64,000 bases of DNA, taken from Pseudevernia furfuracea (lineage: Eukaryota > Ascomycota > Lecanoromycetes > Lecanorales > Parmeliaceae). The position numbers and the translations under genes were made by a program. The stretch covers positions 62,001 through 126,000 of the forward strand of contig JAIUPT010000035.1 in NCBI GenBank assembly GCA_022315425.1, given 5' to 3'. Of the stretch, positions 33,068 through 43,253 are shown one piece after another (positions within the stretch are counted from its first letter, which is position 1; each line of letters starts with the position of its first letter). The notes under the pieces were generated by a model that saw nothing but the letters and a program-made list of their open reading frames with translations, made no database searches and was not told where the DNA came from.

Positions 33068-34503
33068 TGGGTACTAATATCGCCTTTCGCATATCGGATT
33101 TCAGATTCAATGATATGGTAGACGTGTCAACAGCAGGGGTTCTTGTCATTTGGAAGCTCCATATATACATGCCCAGCTGTTACGGTGACCATTTACGAAG
33201 ATATGACAACATTAATCAACCATTTCAAGACATGCTGCTCGCAATCACTATTCCACAGTCCTTCGCCCGCAATTCAGCGCGCACAGGTCGATCATGGTTG
33301 AGAAGCTGTGTAGCCAGTGACCGCATTACTTTTGAGTTTATGGATCTCCAAGTCAAAAACAAACGTCCAAAAGCCTCGAACTATATTCACCACCCGCTGT
33401 TGCCCGCAACAGGCCCGACGGTCGCAACAAGCCAAAGAGAGGCAGACACAAAGAGCATGTTTGGGTGATTCGAGATCTTCGACTCGTCTTTGGCTGTCTC
33501 TTTTGTGCTAAGTCTCTTTCACTATCCGTGGCGTGCACTTGCCGCTACATCTATTCATGACGTCTAAAATCGATCCCTTTAGTATCCGCAAAATTTTGGT
33601 CGAGAGTCTTTGCCGTCGTTTGCCCCAAAGTAACCATGCTTGAGATCGCGCCTTTTTCCCGCCAAATTCGTGAAAAAGTCACAAGAAAGCGTGTTTCCCT
33701 TTTAAACGCGCCTTGGAGATCAAGCCATGCCTTACAGATGCTTTGCTTACTGTTCCTCGTAATGCGGCGATTTCTTCCTCCCCTTCAACTTGGTGAGTGC
33801 GATTAGTTCAACTGGAAGTGGCATCAGCCTCTCCTTCCAGGCCTCTCACCTCACACACGCCAGAAAGTCACATCCAACAAAACAAGATTTTGTTGGCGTC
33901 GTGCTCTGTGTCCGTCCACATTTGTTTATCCACGGCGAGTCTTTCTTCCTGAAAGAGAACAGCATGGTCGAAGGCCTTATTCGAGGATAACACCATCGTT
34001 CACTCGAAGTCCAGCTTCAAAGCGTACACACGTCCGCGAAACTGCAAACGTTCATGGATTGATAGCTTGGGCAGATCTATGGATCGACTTGCACATTCAT
34101 CCTGCATCAATCACACCACCATGAGTAAGATCAATCGGACTTGACGAGGGTTTAGGCCGTCCGACTAGCATCCCACGTAATTTTTGACGTTGCAGGATCT
34201 GTGAGTGCTCCTACAGTCAAAGGCGCCTCGGACCCTGGGCGAGCCAATACCAGACACAGATGGCTTACACTTGACGTATTCTGCACGAGTGTGCACAGCT
34301 ATGTGGACCTTCTACCCTATGAGCGGAATTCTGACCGGACAGCAGACGTGCCTATATAGTGCCCTCGCCCACTTACAGTCCGTGCACCCAAACTCACATC
34401 CCGTCCTCAGTCCCGCAACCTGTCCATTTCCTCGTTTTAGCAAAACCGCCGTCGCAATCCAGAGTCATCTCACTCAATACAGGACCTCCAACCCTCGATC
34501 ACC
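33068..34503. other. intergenic
   Basis: About 1.4 kb of normal-composition DNA with short unsupported frames. C/T-rich sequence precedes the ATG at 34504, as in fungal promoters. Confidence 0.5.
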
Positions 34504-35499
34504 ATGCAGAACCGTCGAAAAAGCTCCATCGCTGTCCTCGCCTGCGGGTTGGCGATGGCTACTACCGCTTTTGCCCAGGGCGTATCCACCTCCTCGTCTG
34601 CCTCAAGTGCTGTGACTAGCGTCTCCTCCACTTCCACTCCTGCCCAGAGCATATCCACCTCCTCGTCTGGCTCAAGTGCTGTGACTAGCGTCTCCTCTAC
34701 TTCCACTTCTGCCCAGAGCATATCCACCACCACGTTATCACCTTCTATCTTATCAACGCTTTCGACTTCCACCATATCCAGTACCACACCCATTGCAAGT
34801 AGCTCTACGAGCAGCCTATCGGCATCTCCCTCGTCTTCTACTTCGCCAAGTGGCTCCGCGAGCAACGTACCAGTATCCCTCTCGTCTTCGACTCCGCTAA
34901 GTAGCTCCGTGAGCAGCGTATCTGCATCAACCTCATCATCTAATTTGCCATCTCTCTCATCATCTGCCTCGTCATCCGGCACCACGTCAATCACGAGGGT
35001 CCCGACAAGTAGCGGCGTCCAAACATCCCTGACCTCTTCCGCCTTGTCGACATCTACCAAAACAAAGACAAAGGCAAACGCCGTGGTGAGCACGAGCAGT
35101 TCGACCACCAGCGCAACCGAGAAAGTTTCGGTATCATCATCTGCTACCTCCGTCTCTCCGATCTCTACGGCAGACTCCTCTTCTACCTCGGTCTCTGCAA
35201 TCTCTATCGCGCAACATTCCTCCAAGACTTCCGAAGCATCTACCAACAAGCTCAAATACACTACGACGATACACACAACAAAGACCAACCCTGTAAGCAC
35301 GAAAACACATACTCATGAGCCTACGTCCGCCACTTCGCACGACATTACCGTGACTCACCATGTGACCTTGACTCATCACGTCACCACGACTCATCATACA
35401 ACTTCTACCCACAGCGTGACTTTGACCCACCACACGACCCTCTCAACAGCGTCATCTTCCTCAAGACCCGTAACCATCACGAGTTCACTGACTGCCTAA
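34504..35499 (+). CDS. secreted Ser/Thr-rich mucin-like protein with a His-Thr repeat tail
   Basis: Single exon, 331 residues. A signal peptide (AVLACGLAMATTAFAQG) follows a basic start. Residues 26 to about 270 are almost entirely Ser, Thr, Ala, Val and Pro, with two near-identical copies of a SSASSAVTSVSSTSTPAQSI-like unit, so heavy O-mannosylation is expected. The C-terminal part carries repeated T-H-H-V-T / T-H-H-T-T units. No clear GPI-anchor signal ends the protein (it stops at ITSSLTA), so it may be released, or a further exon may be missed. Likely extracellular or in the wall. The long open frame on the opposite strand is a by-product of the TCN/ACN codon bias. Confidence 0.75.
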   Translation: MQNRRKSSIAVLACGLAMATTAFAQGVSTSSSASSAVTSVSSTSTPAQSISTSSSGSSAVTSVSSTSTSAQSISTTTLSPSILSTLSTSTISSTTPIASSSTSSLSASPSSSTSPSGSASNVPVSLSSSTPLSSSVSSVSASTSSSNLPSLSSSASSSGTTSITRVPTSSGVQTSLTSSALSTSTKTKTKANAVVSTSSSTTSATEKVSVSSSATSVSPISTADSSSTSVSAISIAQHSSKTSEASTNKLKYTTTIHTTKTNPVSTKTHTHEPTSATSHDITVTHHVTLTHHVTTTHHTTSTHSVTLTHHTTLSTASSSSRPVTITSSLTA

Positions 35500-36408
35500 T
35501 ATGTACGACGGCGCCAAATCTTGCCATTTGAGAAGCAGTGCGACAAGCGGCAGCACAGGAAAGAAGTAGGGTTCTGAACGCAGACACCGACACGTGCACG
35601 GGCTGTCACAGTGACTCCTAAAGGTACTACGCGACAGCATCATAGATTGCGAGTGAGGAGGCTGATCAGAGCAGCGACAAATAGATAGTCAATAATATAA
35701 TATTTATTCCCCAGCTGAAACGGGATCGTCCACCGCTGTAGATGACAGTCCACAGCCCAAGGCGGACAAGAAGACCGAGAAGGGCATCCGTACCGCAGAC
35801 GGAGCATTCTATGACAGCCTGGGAGAAATGGGTTGATACAAATCCATCCAAGTTTCGGGCTTACCTCCCTCAGGTTCATCATCCAATCACACTCGTGGGC
35901 CAGAAAGCATTGGCTGTCAGACTTGAGACGCGTTTCAACGTACCAGTCTGACTTGTGTGAACTCGGAAGGCCATGAGCACTTCCTTCCGTTTCAGCAATT
36001 CATCAGCGCGAAACTCATCCAATCAATCATATTTCGAGTGTGCATGAAACAATAAGAAGAAAACCAGACGGAGAGTCTGAGACCACCCAGCGCGCCAAGA
36101 AACTGCAGCCAAGACCACTAGACTGTTTTGAGACTAGATTAGAGTACCAACGAAGCGAGCAAAGGGCGCTAACTGCGCCACGACGCCACGGAAAAATGAC
36201 GGTGGGCACCAGCGTTGCCAATTTGCTTAAGAACCTGCTTTCCTCCTTTTCACAAACACGCCGGTCCCTCTCTCTACAGTACCTCTTCCCCATATCTTCT
36301 ACCCCCCCATCTACTAATCGCATCTTTTGACCACAAGTCTCACCACACACCTACAGCAAATCCACATATCACATATCTCTCGCCCTACAATACCCCTTTT
36401 TCACAAGC
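35500..36408. other. intergenic
   Basis: No supported gene; C/T-rich leader precedes the ATG at 36409. Confidence 0.5.
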
Positions 36409-37087
36409 ATGCTCGACATAATAATCATCGCGCTACGCGCCGTGCAAGCTCTCTTCGCCATCATAGTCCTCGGACTCACCGCCCATGGTACGCATCCTCC
36501 GACTTCCATCTCTTCTACTCCCCCCCCCTTGGTCTCCGCCGTGAGAGCCCAGCTAACGCCGCCCCAGTCGCATCCTACGGCGACACCCCCTCCCAGGACA
36601 GCTTCATGGTCTTCGTCTCCGTCTGGACACTCCTGATCCTCGTCTACCTGGCCCTGGCGCCGCGCTTCTTCTCCGCCTTCGCCCACCCCATGGCCATGCT
36701 CGGTCTCGACGCCCTGACCATGCTCTTCTGGTTCGCGAGCTTCATCGCCATCGCCGTCCTGCACCACCAACTGGAGGACGTGTACCTCGACGACGGGTTC
36801 GGGGATCTCTACAAAGGGTGCGGACTGGCGGGGGGTCTCTGCGGCGAGATCGAGGCCGCGGCGATATTCGGCGCGTTTGAGTGGTGAGTCGCGCGCTCCC
36901 TTCCGCTCTCCACCGGTTTTACCCGGACCGGGCCTGACTGACTGTTCTTTTTCTTCTCTCTCTCTAAAGGGCCCTCTTCGTCGCTACCACCGTGCTGTTG
37001 GCACTCGAGTTCATGCGCGGCCGTGGTGGCAGGTCATCGAAGACGGCCGCAGGCCCTTCGACATTTGGCGGCAACACGCAAGTTTAG
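36409..37087 (+). CDS. MARVEL-type four-helix membrane protein
   Basis: Three exons, 36409-36487, 36568-36883 and 36970-37087, giving 170 residues. Four hydrophobic helices are visible: IIIALRAVQALFAIIVLGL, FVSVWTLLILVYLAL, LDALTMLFWFASFIAIAV and the last spanning an intron (AIFGAFEW / ALFVATTVLLALEF). The A-x-x-x-A-x-F-G-A-F-E-W-x-L-F motif before the last helix is the usual signature of small fungal MARVEL proteins. Such proteins sit in the plasma membrane or eisosome-like domains and help organise membrane. The tail is short, basic and soluble. Confidence 0.85.
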
Positions 37088-38989
37088 ACGGTGGGCGACC
37101 CTGGAGAAGATTCCCCGCACATATGGCGACTACATTTTGGTTCCCTCGTAAAGCGATGGAGGCATTTGCGGAGCGTCAGCGAGCGATGATTACACGGCTT
37201 TTCGTTTCTCCGGATACCCGTTTGCAAGGCTTTCTCTCTCCACATACCATTCCTACTGCGAAGAAGCCATGTTTCTTACGTGTAAATGGTGTCGAGGCTA
37301 TGCGCTTGTGTAGTTAATAGCTAATGGTACATGTCCGATATGCACATATCGTCACCAAGCATAACTGATCCATCAGCTTTCATCAGAGCCGCCAGCCTGT
37401 CATTTCTCCTCCGGGGGTTTTTTTTTGCTAACTCGCATAGAATTCGCGACGCCCCCCTATTGTCCGCCACGATGTCCATCCGGTGCGGACTGTGATTCGC
37501 GCACCTGTCACAGAAGGGTCTTTATCGCCGTCGGACATGCCAAGGCCATCTCCGTAGTGCATACTTCTTGCACAGATGGCACATGTCATTGCAGGCCCTG
37601 GTCCGAGAGTGTCAGTCGGGCCGAACGAGTTTCTGATTGCTTTTGCTAGTTGACGGGACCGTGACATACATACGTCTGCGGCGTGCTGTTCCCAGGAGGA
37701 TGGGCCGCCCGAATAGTGGGAGGTTTGTACAACGAGGCTGCAAAAGTCTTGTTCCGATCATCCCCATTCCGTGAATCGGTTTCCGCTTGCTTTATAGTTC
37801 CGCCCCGCAGCTCACGGAAGACACGTCGGCTCGAAAGAAAAAAAAGAAAAAAATTGACCCCATTGCCATTGCCAGATACATACCGCGAGCTCCATTTTTC
37901 GTTGTGGGCGTAGGATGATGATCCCGCACCGTACGAGATCACGTGGCCGGTTTCCAGAAAGTGTGCCTACGTTCCTTGGTCCCCCGGTCGTAGGCGCAGA
38001 AACACACGCGCGTTGCCGGATTTCGATGACCACGTATTATTCAACTCGGTTCCCGATCGCGGCCTTGCGAATACAGAACGCCCCAAACAGTGGAAGGATG
38101 ACGCCGCTGGTGACTTTGCCGAGCTGCGGCTTCCAATTTTCTGGCCCATACGCCACTGGGATCCCGTGGCCTGCTTGAAGACACCCTGCGGCAGCTTTGC
38201 AGAGAAGATTGGCCCGGCGGCTCTCTTCCCAGGCGACTTGTGTGTGGTAGGTTTGCCGTCGCAGGTGGTTGACGGGGAAGCCAAACGTCCCACCCGGTGG
38301 CCGTACTCTTACGGTGCGTCTCTGCAAGCCGAGCGGTGAATTGCGTGTCCATTGCGATTTGGCGCCTATGAGAGCTGAAAGCTGCTTAACCACGTGCTCA
38401 GTCATTTATTTCCCAGTAAACAACGACGGCACTAGGCATGATAAGCTGCATGATTCCTCCGCTTGGGCGCATGATGACCCGATTTGAAACCGCAAATTTA
38501 CCAGGCCCGCGTCAGTCATGGCACGAATATCGATCGATCTGCCTGTGGCCAATGAATGGCATATGGGTGTCAACACCGAATGCCTCATGGTGCAAGAAGC
38601 GCGCTCAGATCCCCTGCACAAGACCAAGATAAACTCACCGATCGATGTAAATTGGTAATAACTACACGATCACCGGAAGATGATGGAGCTACAGTACTCA
38701 CCCACAACCGACGACGACAGAACCACTGCAGAACTTTTTGCAACTTCTCAACCCCAAAAAAAGCCTTGTCCTAGAAGACACCCCCCCCCCCCCCCCCCCC
38801 CTTTATCAAACTCAACCCCAACATCTCCCCCCATACGCCGAAGCTCACGGCCCCCCCCTTCCTCACCGACCCCCAACCCCACCTACCACGCAAACCGGCA
38901 CCCCGGTCCCCATAAACCCTCTCGGCCAACCATCGGAACTTCATCGGCATCCAAGACAACATTAAGCTTTGAGATCTGAAGAAGTTTAT
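37088..38989. other. intergenic with a long poly-C run
   Basis: About 1.9 kb without a supported gene. A run of about 22 C lies at 38781-38802, followed by C-rich sequence to 38885. Many overlapping open frames here only reflect GC content. Confidence 0.6.
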
Positions 38990-39509
38990 TCTTCCTCGAC
39001 TCTAATTGCGGGAGGTCTTTGATGTATTTCTGTACCAGAGAGCCCATCTGGGTGATACGTGGGGTGATACGTGCTTCTTTCGAATCATGTTCTTCTTTGA
39101 ACGCATCATGTGGGCCCAGCGACTTTTGAATGAACTCTGACAATTTTCGAATGGTGGGATTCGCATACACTGCCTGGGTTGAGGGCTACTAGACGTCTGA
39201 GTCCTTGACGCCACCTTTGAGAATGCTGACAATCTCCACAGTCTTGTGTGAGTCGAGGCCTGGAACGAAAAGATCTTCGTCTTGCCGTGTTTGAGGCACT
39301 GGAAACCGTAACTCAATGCATGCGCGAAGATAGCTCTGGATGGCACCTAAATCATTGGTTGCATCCAGACTAGGGCCTGAGCCTCCAAGATTGTCACCCG
39401 AATATAGCGCCTTTATCTCCGCCTCGAATTTGTCTGCACTCAGCTTGCGTACGGCCGTTGGGGGCACGATTACCCGCTCTTTCGAACCGCTTGGTGCTAG
39501 CCACTGCAA
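38990..39509 (-). pseudogene. carrier-protein fragment of an NRPS-like (adenylation-reductase) enzyme
   Basis: Reading leftward from 39509: a stub of linker (SADKFEAEIKALYSG), then the phosphopantetheine carrier motif DEDLFVPGLDSHKTVEIVSI with the Ser that would carry the cofactor, then two consecutive stop codons, then AVYANPTIRKLSEFI, which normally follows the carrier domain. This is the pattern of fungal NRPS-like / aminoadipate-reductase-like enzymes. The adenylation domain before it and the reductase after it are absent, and sequence past about 39000 no longer matches. A broken gene remnant. Confidence 0.65.
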
Positions 39510-39524
39510 TCATTGATCGAATGA

Positions 39525-39884
39525 CCCGAGCATGACCGGGAGCCGACAAAGAGTAAGGATTGGGAGTTGCTGCCGAAGATTGAGAAAATAGCAAAGAACT
39601 ACCATGGCGTCGGGAAGGGTACCTATGATGCCTTGATCGATACGGATCTGAGTGATCGGTTGAAGAGGAACGCGATTGGGCGAATGATCGTCCATGGCCT
39701 TATAACGAATTGCTGCTGCGATACGACGGCCCGAAGCGCGTTCAATAGCGGCCATGAGATATGGATCGTGGAGGATAAGTGCGGGAGTGCGAATGAGAAA
39801 CAGCATGAGGCGGGGCTGAGGGGATTTGGGTTCGCGTTTAGGGAGGTGCTGACTACGGAGGAGGTCATGCATAGGCTGGAATGA
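39525..39884 (+). pseudogene. C-terminal half of an isochorismatase-like hydrolase
   Basis: The frame reads DWELLPKIEKIAKNYHG, then IGRMIVHGLITNCCCDTTAR, HEIWIVEDKCGS, HEAGLRGFGFAF and VLTTEEVMHRLE. The V-x-G-x-x-T-N-x-C-x-x-T-T-A-R block contains the family's active-site Cys. The N-terminal half (with its Asp) is missing: the frame is closed by a stop at 39522, where the NRPS-like fragment of the opposite strand begins. So this is a truncated copy rather than a full gene. Confidence 0.6.
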
Positions 39885-40081
39885 AGGAGCTCGGTTGAGA
39901 ATTGGCCGAGCATCTGATATAACGAAGTCACGAGCGATGATGTTACGCACGGTTATAGGTAGGTTTTGAAGAATTAGCGTATTCAAAATCCATTTTGTTT
40001 CTTGTGAGTGGAGGACGTCAAGTATCAGCGTTATCCCAGAAGGCTAAAATTTGAGGCTACGGGCAGAGAGGCTCAGAGGCA

Positions 40082-40285
40082 GTGCAAGAATACGCTATAT
40101 CGGCCCGAATCCGAGATGAATTGATCCGAGAACTGCAGGATGAGTGTCAGAGATTCAGTCAAATCCCGAACGGAATCAAAACTGCTGTCAGAACTGCGGG
40201 ACGTCGAGCGACATATCCTTTTCGACAGAGCACCCTGCAGAAACTCGATGAACATATTGATGGTAAGTCCCTGCAGGTTCCATAG
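40082..40285 (+). pseudogene. scrap of a fungal STAND/NACHT-type N-terminal domain
   Basis: An open frame of 67 codons contains RIRDELIRELQDECQRFSQI and RRATYPFRQSTLQKLDEHID. The basic residues, then Y-P-F-x-x-S-x-x-x-K-L-x-x-x-I, resemble the end of the helical N-terminal domain of many fungal STAND, ankyrin and HET-type proteins. No start, NTPase or repeat domain is attached. Low confidence because the match is short. Confidence 0.35.
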
Positions 40286-40352
40286 GCCACGCTTTTATTC
40301 TCGAGCGTCCTAATACTGATTTGGCTAAGCCTTTATTGCCTGGAGCAAAATA

Positions 40353-43253
40353 TCATGTTGAACACCGCGCAAGTGGTTCAACCACGGTTTGTTCAAAATT
40401 TAGCAAAGATGTTACTTTCTCTTCTTCCGTAAGATTCCCTTGGGCATCGGTTCTGTGATCAGCTGTCCATGTGATACAGGAGCGTACCGCTTTGCAGTAT
40501 CCGGTTCCCATCGCGTGATTTAACAGCGGTACTCGCTTTAGAAGCAGTCGATCGATCATTGCTTCCTGTGACGTAGGACCTATCTTTGTAACCATCTCAT
40601 CTACTGTTTGCCACAGCCCAATTCCTAGCAGCAAGATGCCAAGGCTATAGTAGTCAAACCCTGGACAGAACCGTTGTCTATCTTTCACATATCCAGGATG
40701 TTGGTAGCTCTGAGATTTGAGATCCATGCTAGGTCCCTCCGTGAAGGCAGCAGGTTGATCTGGCCGACTACGATTGAACCCTATAATGTGAGGATCTTTA
40801 ATCCAAAATTGAGAGGACTGATCCGAAGATGTGAAGAAGAGCACATTGTATGCCGAAATGCTTTTATGCATCCAACCGACTTTGTGAAATTCGAGTAAAG
40901 AGGACGCCATCAGCCATGCAAGTTTGAAACGATCATCTAAGGAGGGGCGATTGCGGCTGTTCTTAGTTTCTTCAAGAACTGCTGACAAAGAACGCAGACG
41001 TGTCCGTGGAGATGCTGAGATCCCGTTGGGGAAATCGTACACAAACCCAAAAGAAAATCGAGATGGGTCATGGAAGAATCCTAAGCAGGTAAGAACGCGA
41101 AGATCTTCTGGCTTGGATGATTCGTGGAGAAGTTCTGCAATCGCTTCCATTCGTGCATACATCTCCTCGCTGACAGAGCCTTCCCAATGAGTGTCGTAAC
41201 GGACCCACTCAATCAAGACTTTTCGAGGCTCCTCTGCCGAGGGATCATTGAAAAGGCCTAAACTGTGATCCTCAAATGGTTCAAGTATCCGAATGTATTG
41301 GAGCTTCAGATGTAGATCTAAACGGCGGATCTTGGTACGCTCAGAGACAAGAACATTCATTCGCTTCATCGTGGCCAGTAGAGCAATTTTTCTATAAAGA
41401 GCATCTTCGCTCCGGATCAATTGTCCGTCCGCAAGCAAGGCATCGTCTACGGTTTGGATGATATGAAGCTCAAAATCAGTCTTCGCGCGTCCTTGGCATT
41501 CCCAAGGGAGCAAAATCAACAATCGGTCGTTGAGGTGTTGGAGCTCCAGAAAGCGGGGCGAAAGCGCATCGTCGAAGCATGAGCGTATTGAGATTAATTC
41601 ATCACGCACGTAAATCAATGTCTTGAGAACTTGATCTGAATCCAACTCGGAATGGAGCCTATGCTTCCAAGGATCTGTGTCTGTACTATACGAAATTATC
41701 GCCCGAAACCAACTCTTGAATCGTTGCTCTTCTATTTGCAGCTCTGTCGTCGCAATGTCTTTCAAAACCATTCCGAATTGGTTCTCTATAGCTCGTGAAT
41801 AGGAGTTTATAGAAGTGTAACAGAGATAGGAAGTCGTTTGTTCTGCATTTGGTCGTGCTTCAGGATTGATGCTCAGCATAGAGTTTATTAGGTAAAGCAG
41901 CATCCGCCCGCTCTCAGTTGCCTCGCAGTCCACGTGCTTGAGAAAAGCGATGACGCCAGGGTTCGGCTTATCCAGACCAGCATGAAAAGTATGGGTTGTG
42001 AAGCTGCCAATCCGAATCTCTCGATCATTCTTGAATTTGGTAACCCCATCGGCACCAAATGACATATAAGTAAGGATCTCAGCCATGATACAGCCAAATG
42101 ACCAAATATCACTTGGCCGGCTTATAGCATGTTTCTCAAAATCACCCTCGTAATCTTCGCATTCAGGAGCCAGGTAGTAACCTCCTCCTATTCGAAATAA
42201 CGATTTTGAAGACTGATCTGCGTTTTTGAACTTTGAAAGCCCAAAATCGGCAAGAATGAAAGAGCCTTCATGCACAAGGATGTTTTTGGGTTTGAGATCA
42301 TGGTGAACGCCAATCAAGGTGAGATTAAGCTTCTCCGACGTATATTGGTGCACCTTTTGGATTGCTGAAGATAGCTGGCTAAGGGCTCTGTAGAACGCGC
42401 TATCGTCGAGAAAGTGGTACGGACGACTTTTTGAATTCAAGAGTTGGAACAAATCGCCGCCTTTAGCACATGGAAATAGAGCGTTGTGTTTACCGCGATA
42501 AGTCCAGGAGCCAAGTAACTCGAGGATGTTAGGATGTTTCAAGTTGTTCAAGAGGTTCAGATTATGGAGCTCGGTTTCAAAGCTTCCAGGATCCGCTGTG
42601 TTGGGGAGGAACTCTTTTCTGACAAAATTTGGCTGAAACATGGTGAGTATTAGAAGGCGCACAATACAATAGGAATCAGTTTCACTTACGCTGTTCCCGG
42701 GAGTGACGGTGAATCGGTGATTTTCAGGGTGTATCTCAAGCTCATATATGTGTCCGAAACCCCCTTCTTTACCCGTGTCACGGTGGAAGAGAAAGGGTAA
42801 GCGGGTCCTTGGATCCAGTACCCGGTGAAGAATGCCCTTAGAAAATATTGGAGCTACAAATTCCCACTGTACACTGTAAAAGTCATCAATCGTGTCCGGA
42901 GACACTATCTCGGACAGTGTCTCCTTCGAGAACGGGAGCTTGTGGTCTAGAGCTGAAAGCTGAAAGCCGTCAGACCGCACAAAATCCGATATCAATTTCT
43001 CTTCGCCTTTGAGTAGAACGAGTATGGCAAAAATCCTCCGGGCACCTCTGAATACGATTTCAACAAGGTCATCAAGATGGTAAGATGAAATGCCGTTGCA
43101 GTTAGTCAAAACATTCCTAAGCTCTTCTCTGGTGAGCAGATTGTACAAGGCTTTCTGAGGAATGAAACAGCGGTCTTCATCATCTGTATATATACGAAGC
43201 TTTTGAATTCGTCTTCGTAAATTGGCGGAGTGGTCAGTGTATCTATTCTCCAT
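40353..43253 (-). CDS. tandem protein kinase and pseudokinase-like protein
   Basis: Two exons, 42690-43253 and 40353-42632; the 57-base intron (GTAAGT, TTTCAG) is a multiple of three and could be missed. The protein has about 947 residues, ATG at 43253. An N-terminal region of about 150 residues precedes a complete kinase domain: GKEGGFGHIYEL glycine loop, FVRKEF with the ATP-binding Lys, HHDLKPKN (catalytic Asp about 299), LADFGLSK and APECEDYE. Residues of about 470-620 are helical and recall HeLo-associated regions. The C-terminal part (about 700-900) resembles a second kinase fold with WMHKSISAYNVLFF in place of HRD-x-K-x-x-N and IIGFNRS in place of DFG, so probably inactive. The architecture recalls fungal incompatibility and immunity-like kinases; cytosolic signalling is inferred. 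Confidence 0.8.
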   Translation of the reverse strand: MENRYTDHSANLRRRIQKLRIYTDDEDRCFIPQKALYNLLTREELRNVLTNCNGISSYHLDDLVEIVFRGARRIFAILVLLKGEEKLISDFVRSDGFQLSALDHKLPFSKETLSEIVSPDTIDDFYSVQWEFVAPIFSKGILHRVLDPRTRLPFLFHRDTGKEGGFGHIYELEIHPENHRFTVTPGNSVSETDSYCIVRLLILTMFQPNFVRKEFLPNTADPGSFETELHNLNLLNNLKHPNILELLGSWTYRGKHNALFPCAKGGDLFQLLNSKSRPYHFLDDSAFYRALSQLSSAIQKVHQYTSEKLNLTLIGVHHDLKPKNILVHEGSFILADFGLSKFKNADQSSKSLFRIGGGYYLAPECEDYEGDFEKHAISRPSDIWSFGCIMAEILTYMSFGADGVTKFKNDREIRIGSFTTHTFHAGLDKPNPGVIAFLKHVDCEATESGRMLLYLINSMLSINPEARPNAEQTTSYLCYTSINSYSRAIENQFGMVLKDIATTELQIEEQRFKSWFRAIISYSTDTDPWKHRLHSELDSDQVLKTLIYVRDELISIRSCFDDALSPRFLELQHLNDRLLILLPWECQGRAKTDFELHIIQTVDDALLADGQLIRSEDALYRKIALLATMKRMNVLVSERTKIRRLDLHLKLQYIRILEPFEDHSLGLFNDPSAEEPRKVLIEWVRYDTHWEGSVSEEMYARMEAIAELLHESSKPEDLRVLTCLGFFHDPSRFSFGFVYDFPNGISASPRTRLRSLSAVLEETKNSRNRPSLDDRFKLAWLMASSLLEFHKVGWMHKSISAYNVLFFTSSDQSSQFWIKDPHIIGFNRSRPDQPAAFTEGPSMDLKSQSYQHPGYVKDRQRFCPGFDYYSLGILLLGIGLWQTVDEMVTKIGPTSQEAMIDRLLLKRVPLLNHAMGTGYCKAVRSCITWTADHRTDAQGNLTEEEKVTSLLNFEQTVVEPLARCST

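Noticed and set aside
34470..35300. 276-codon open frame opposite the Ser/Thr-rich gene
   Set aside because: Acidic Val/Glu/Asp-rich shadow produced by the TCN/ACN bias of the sense gene; no start context or domain.
38781..38802. Long poly-C run as a regulatory or telomeric element
   Set aside because: No telomere-type repeat beside it; likely simple-sequence DNA, and its length may also be an assembly uncertainty.
39510..39986. 158-codon minus-strand frame
   Set aside because: Opposite the isochorismatase-like fragment, whose plus-strand reading matches a known motif; the minus reading has none.
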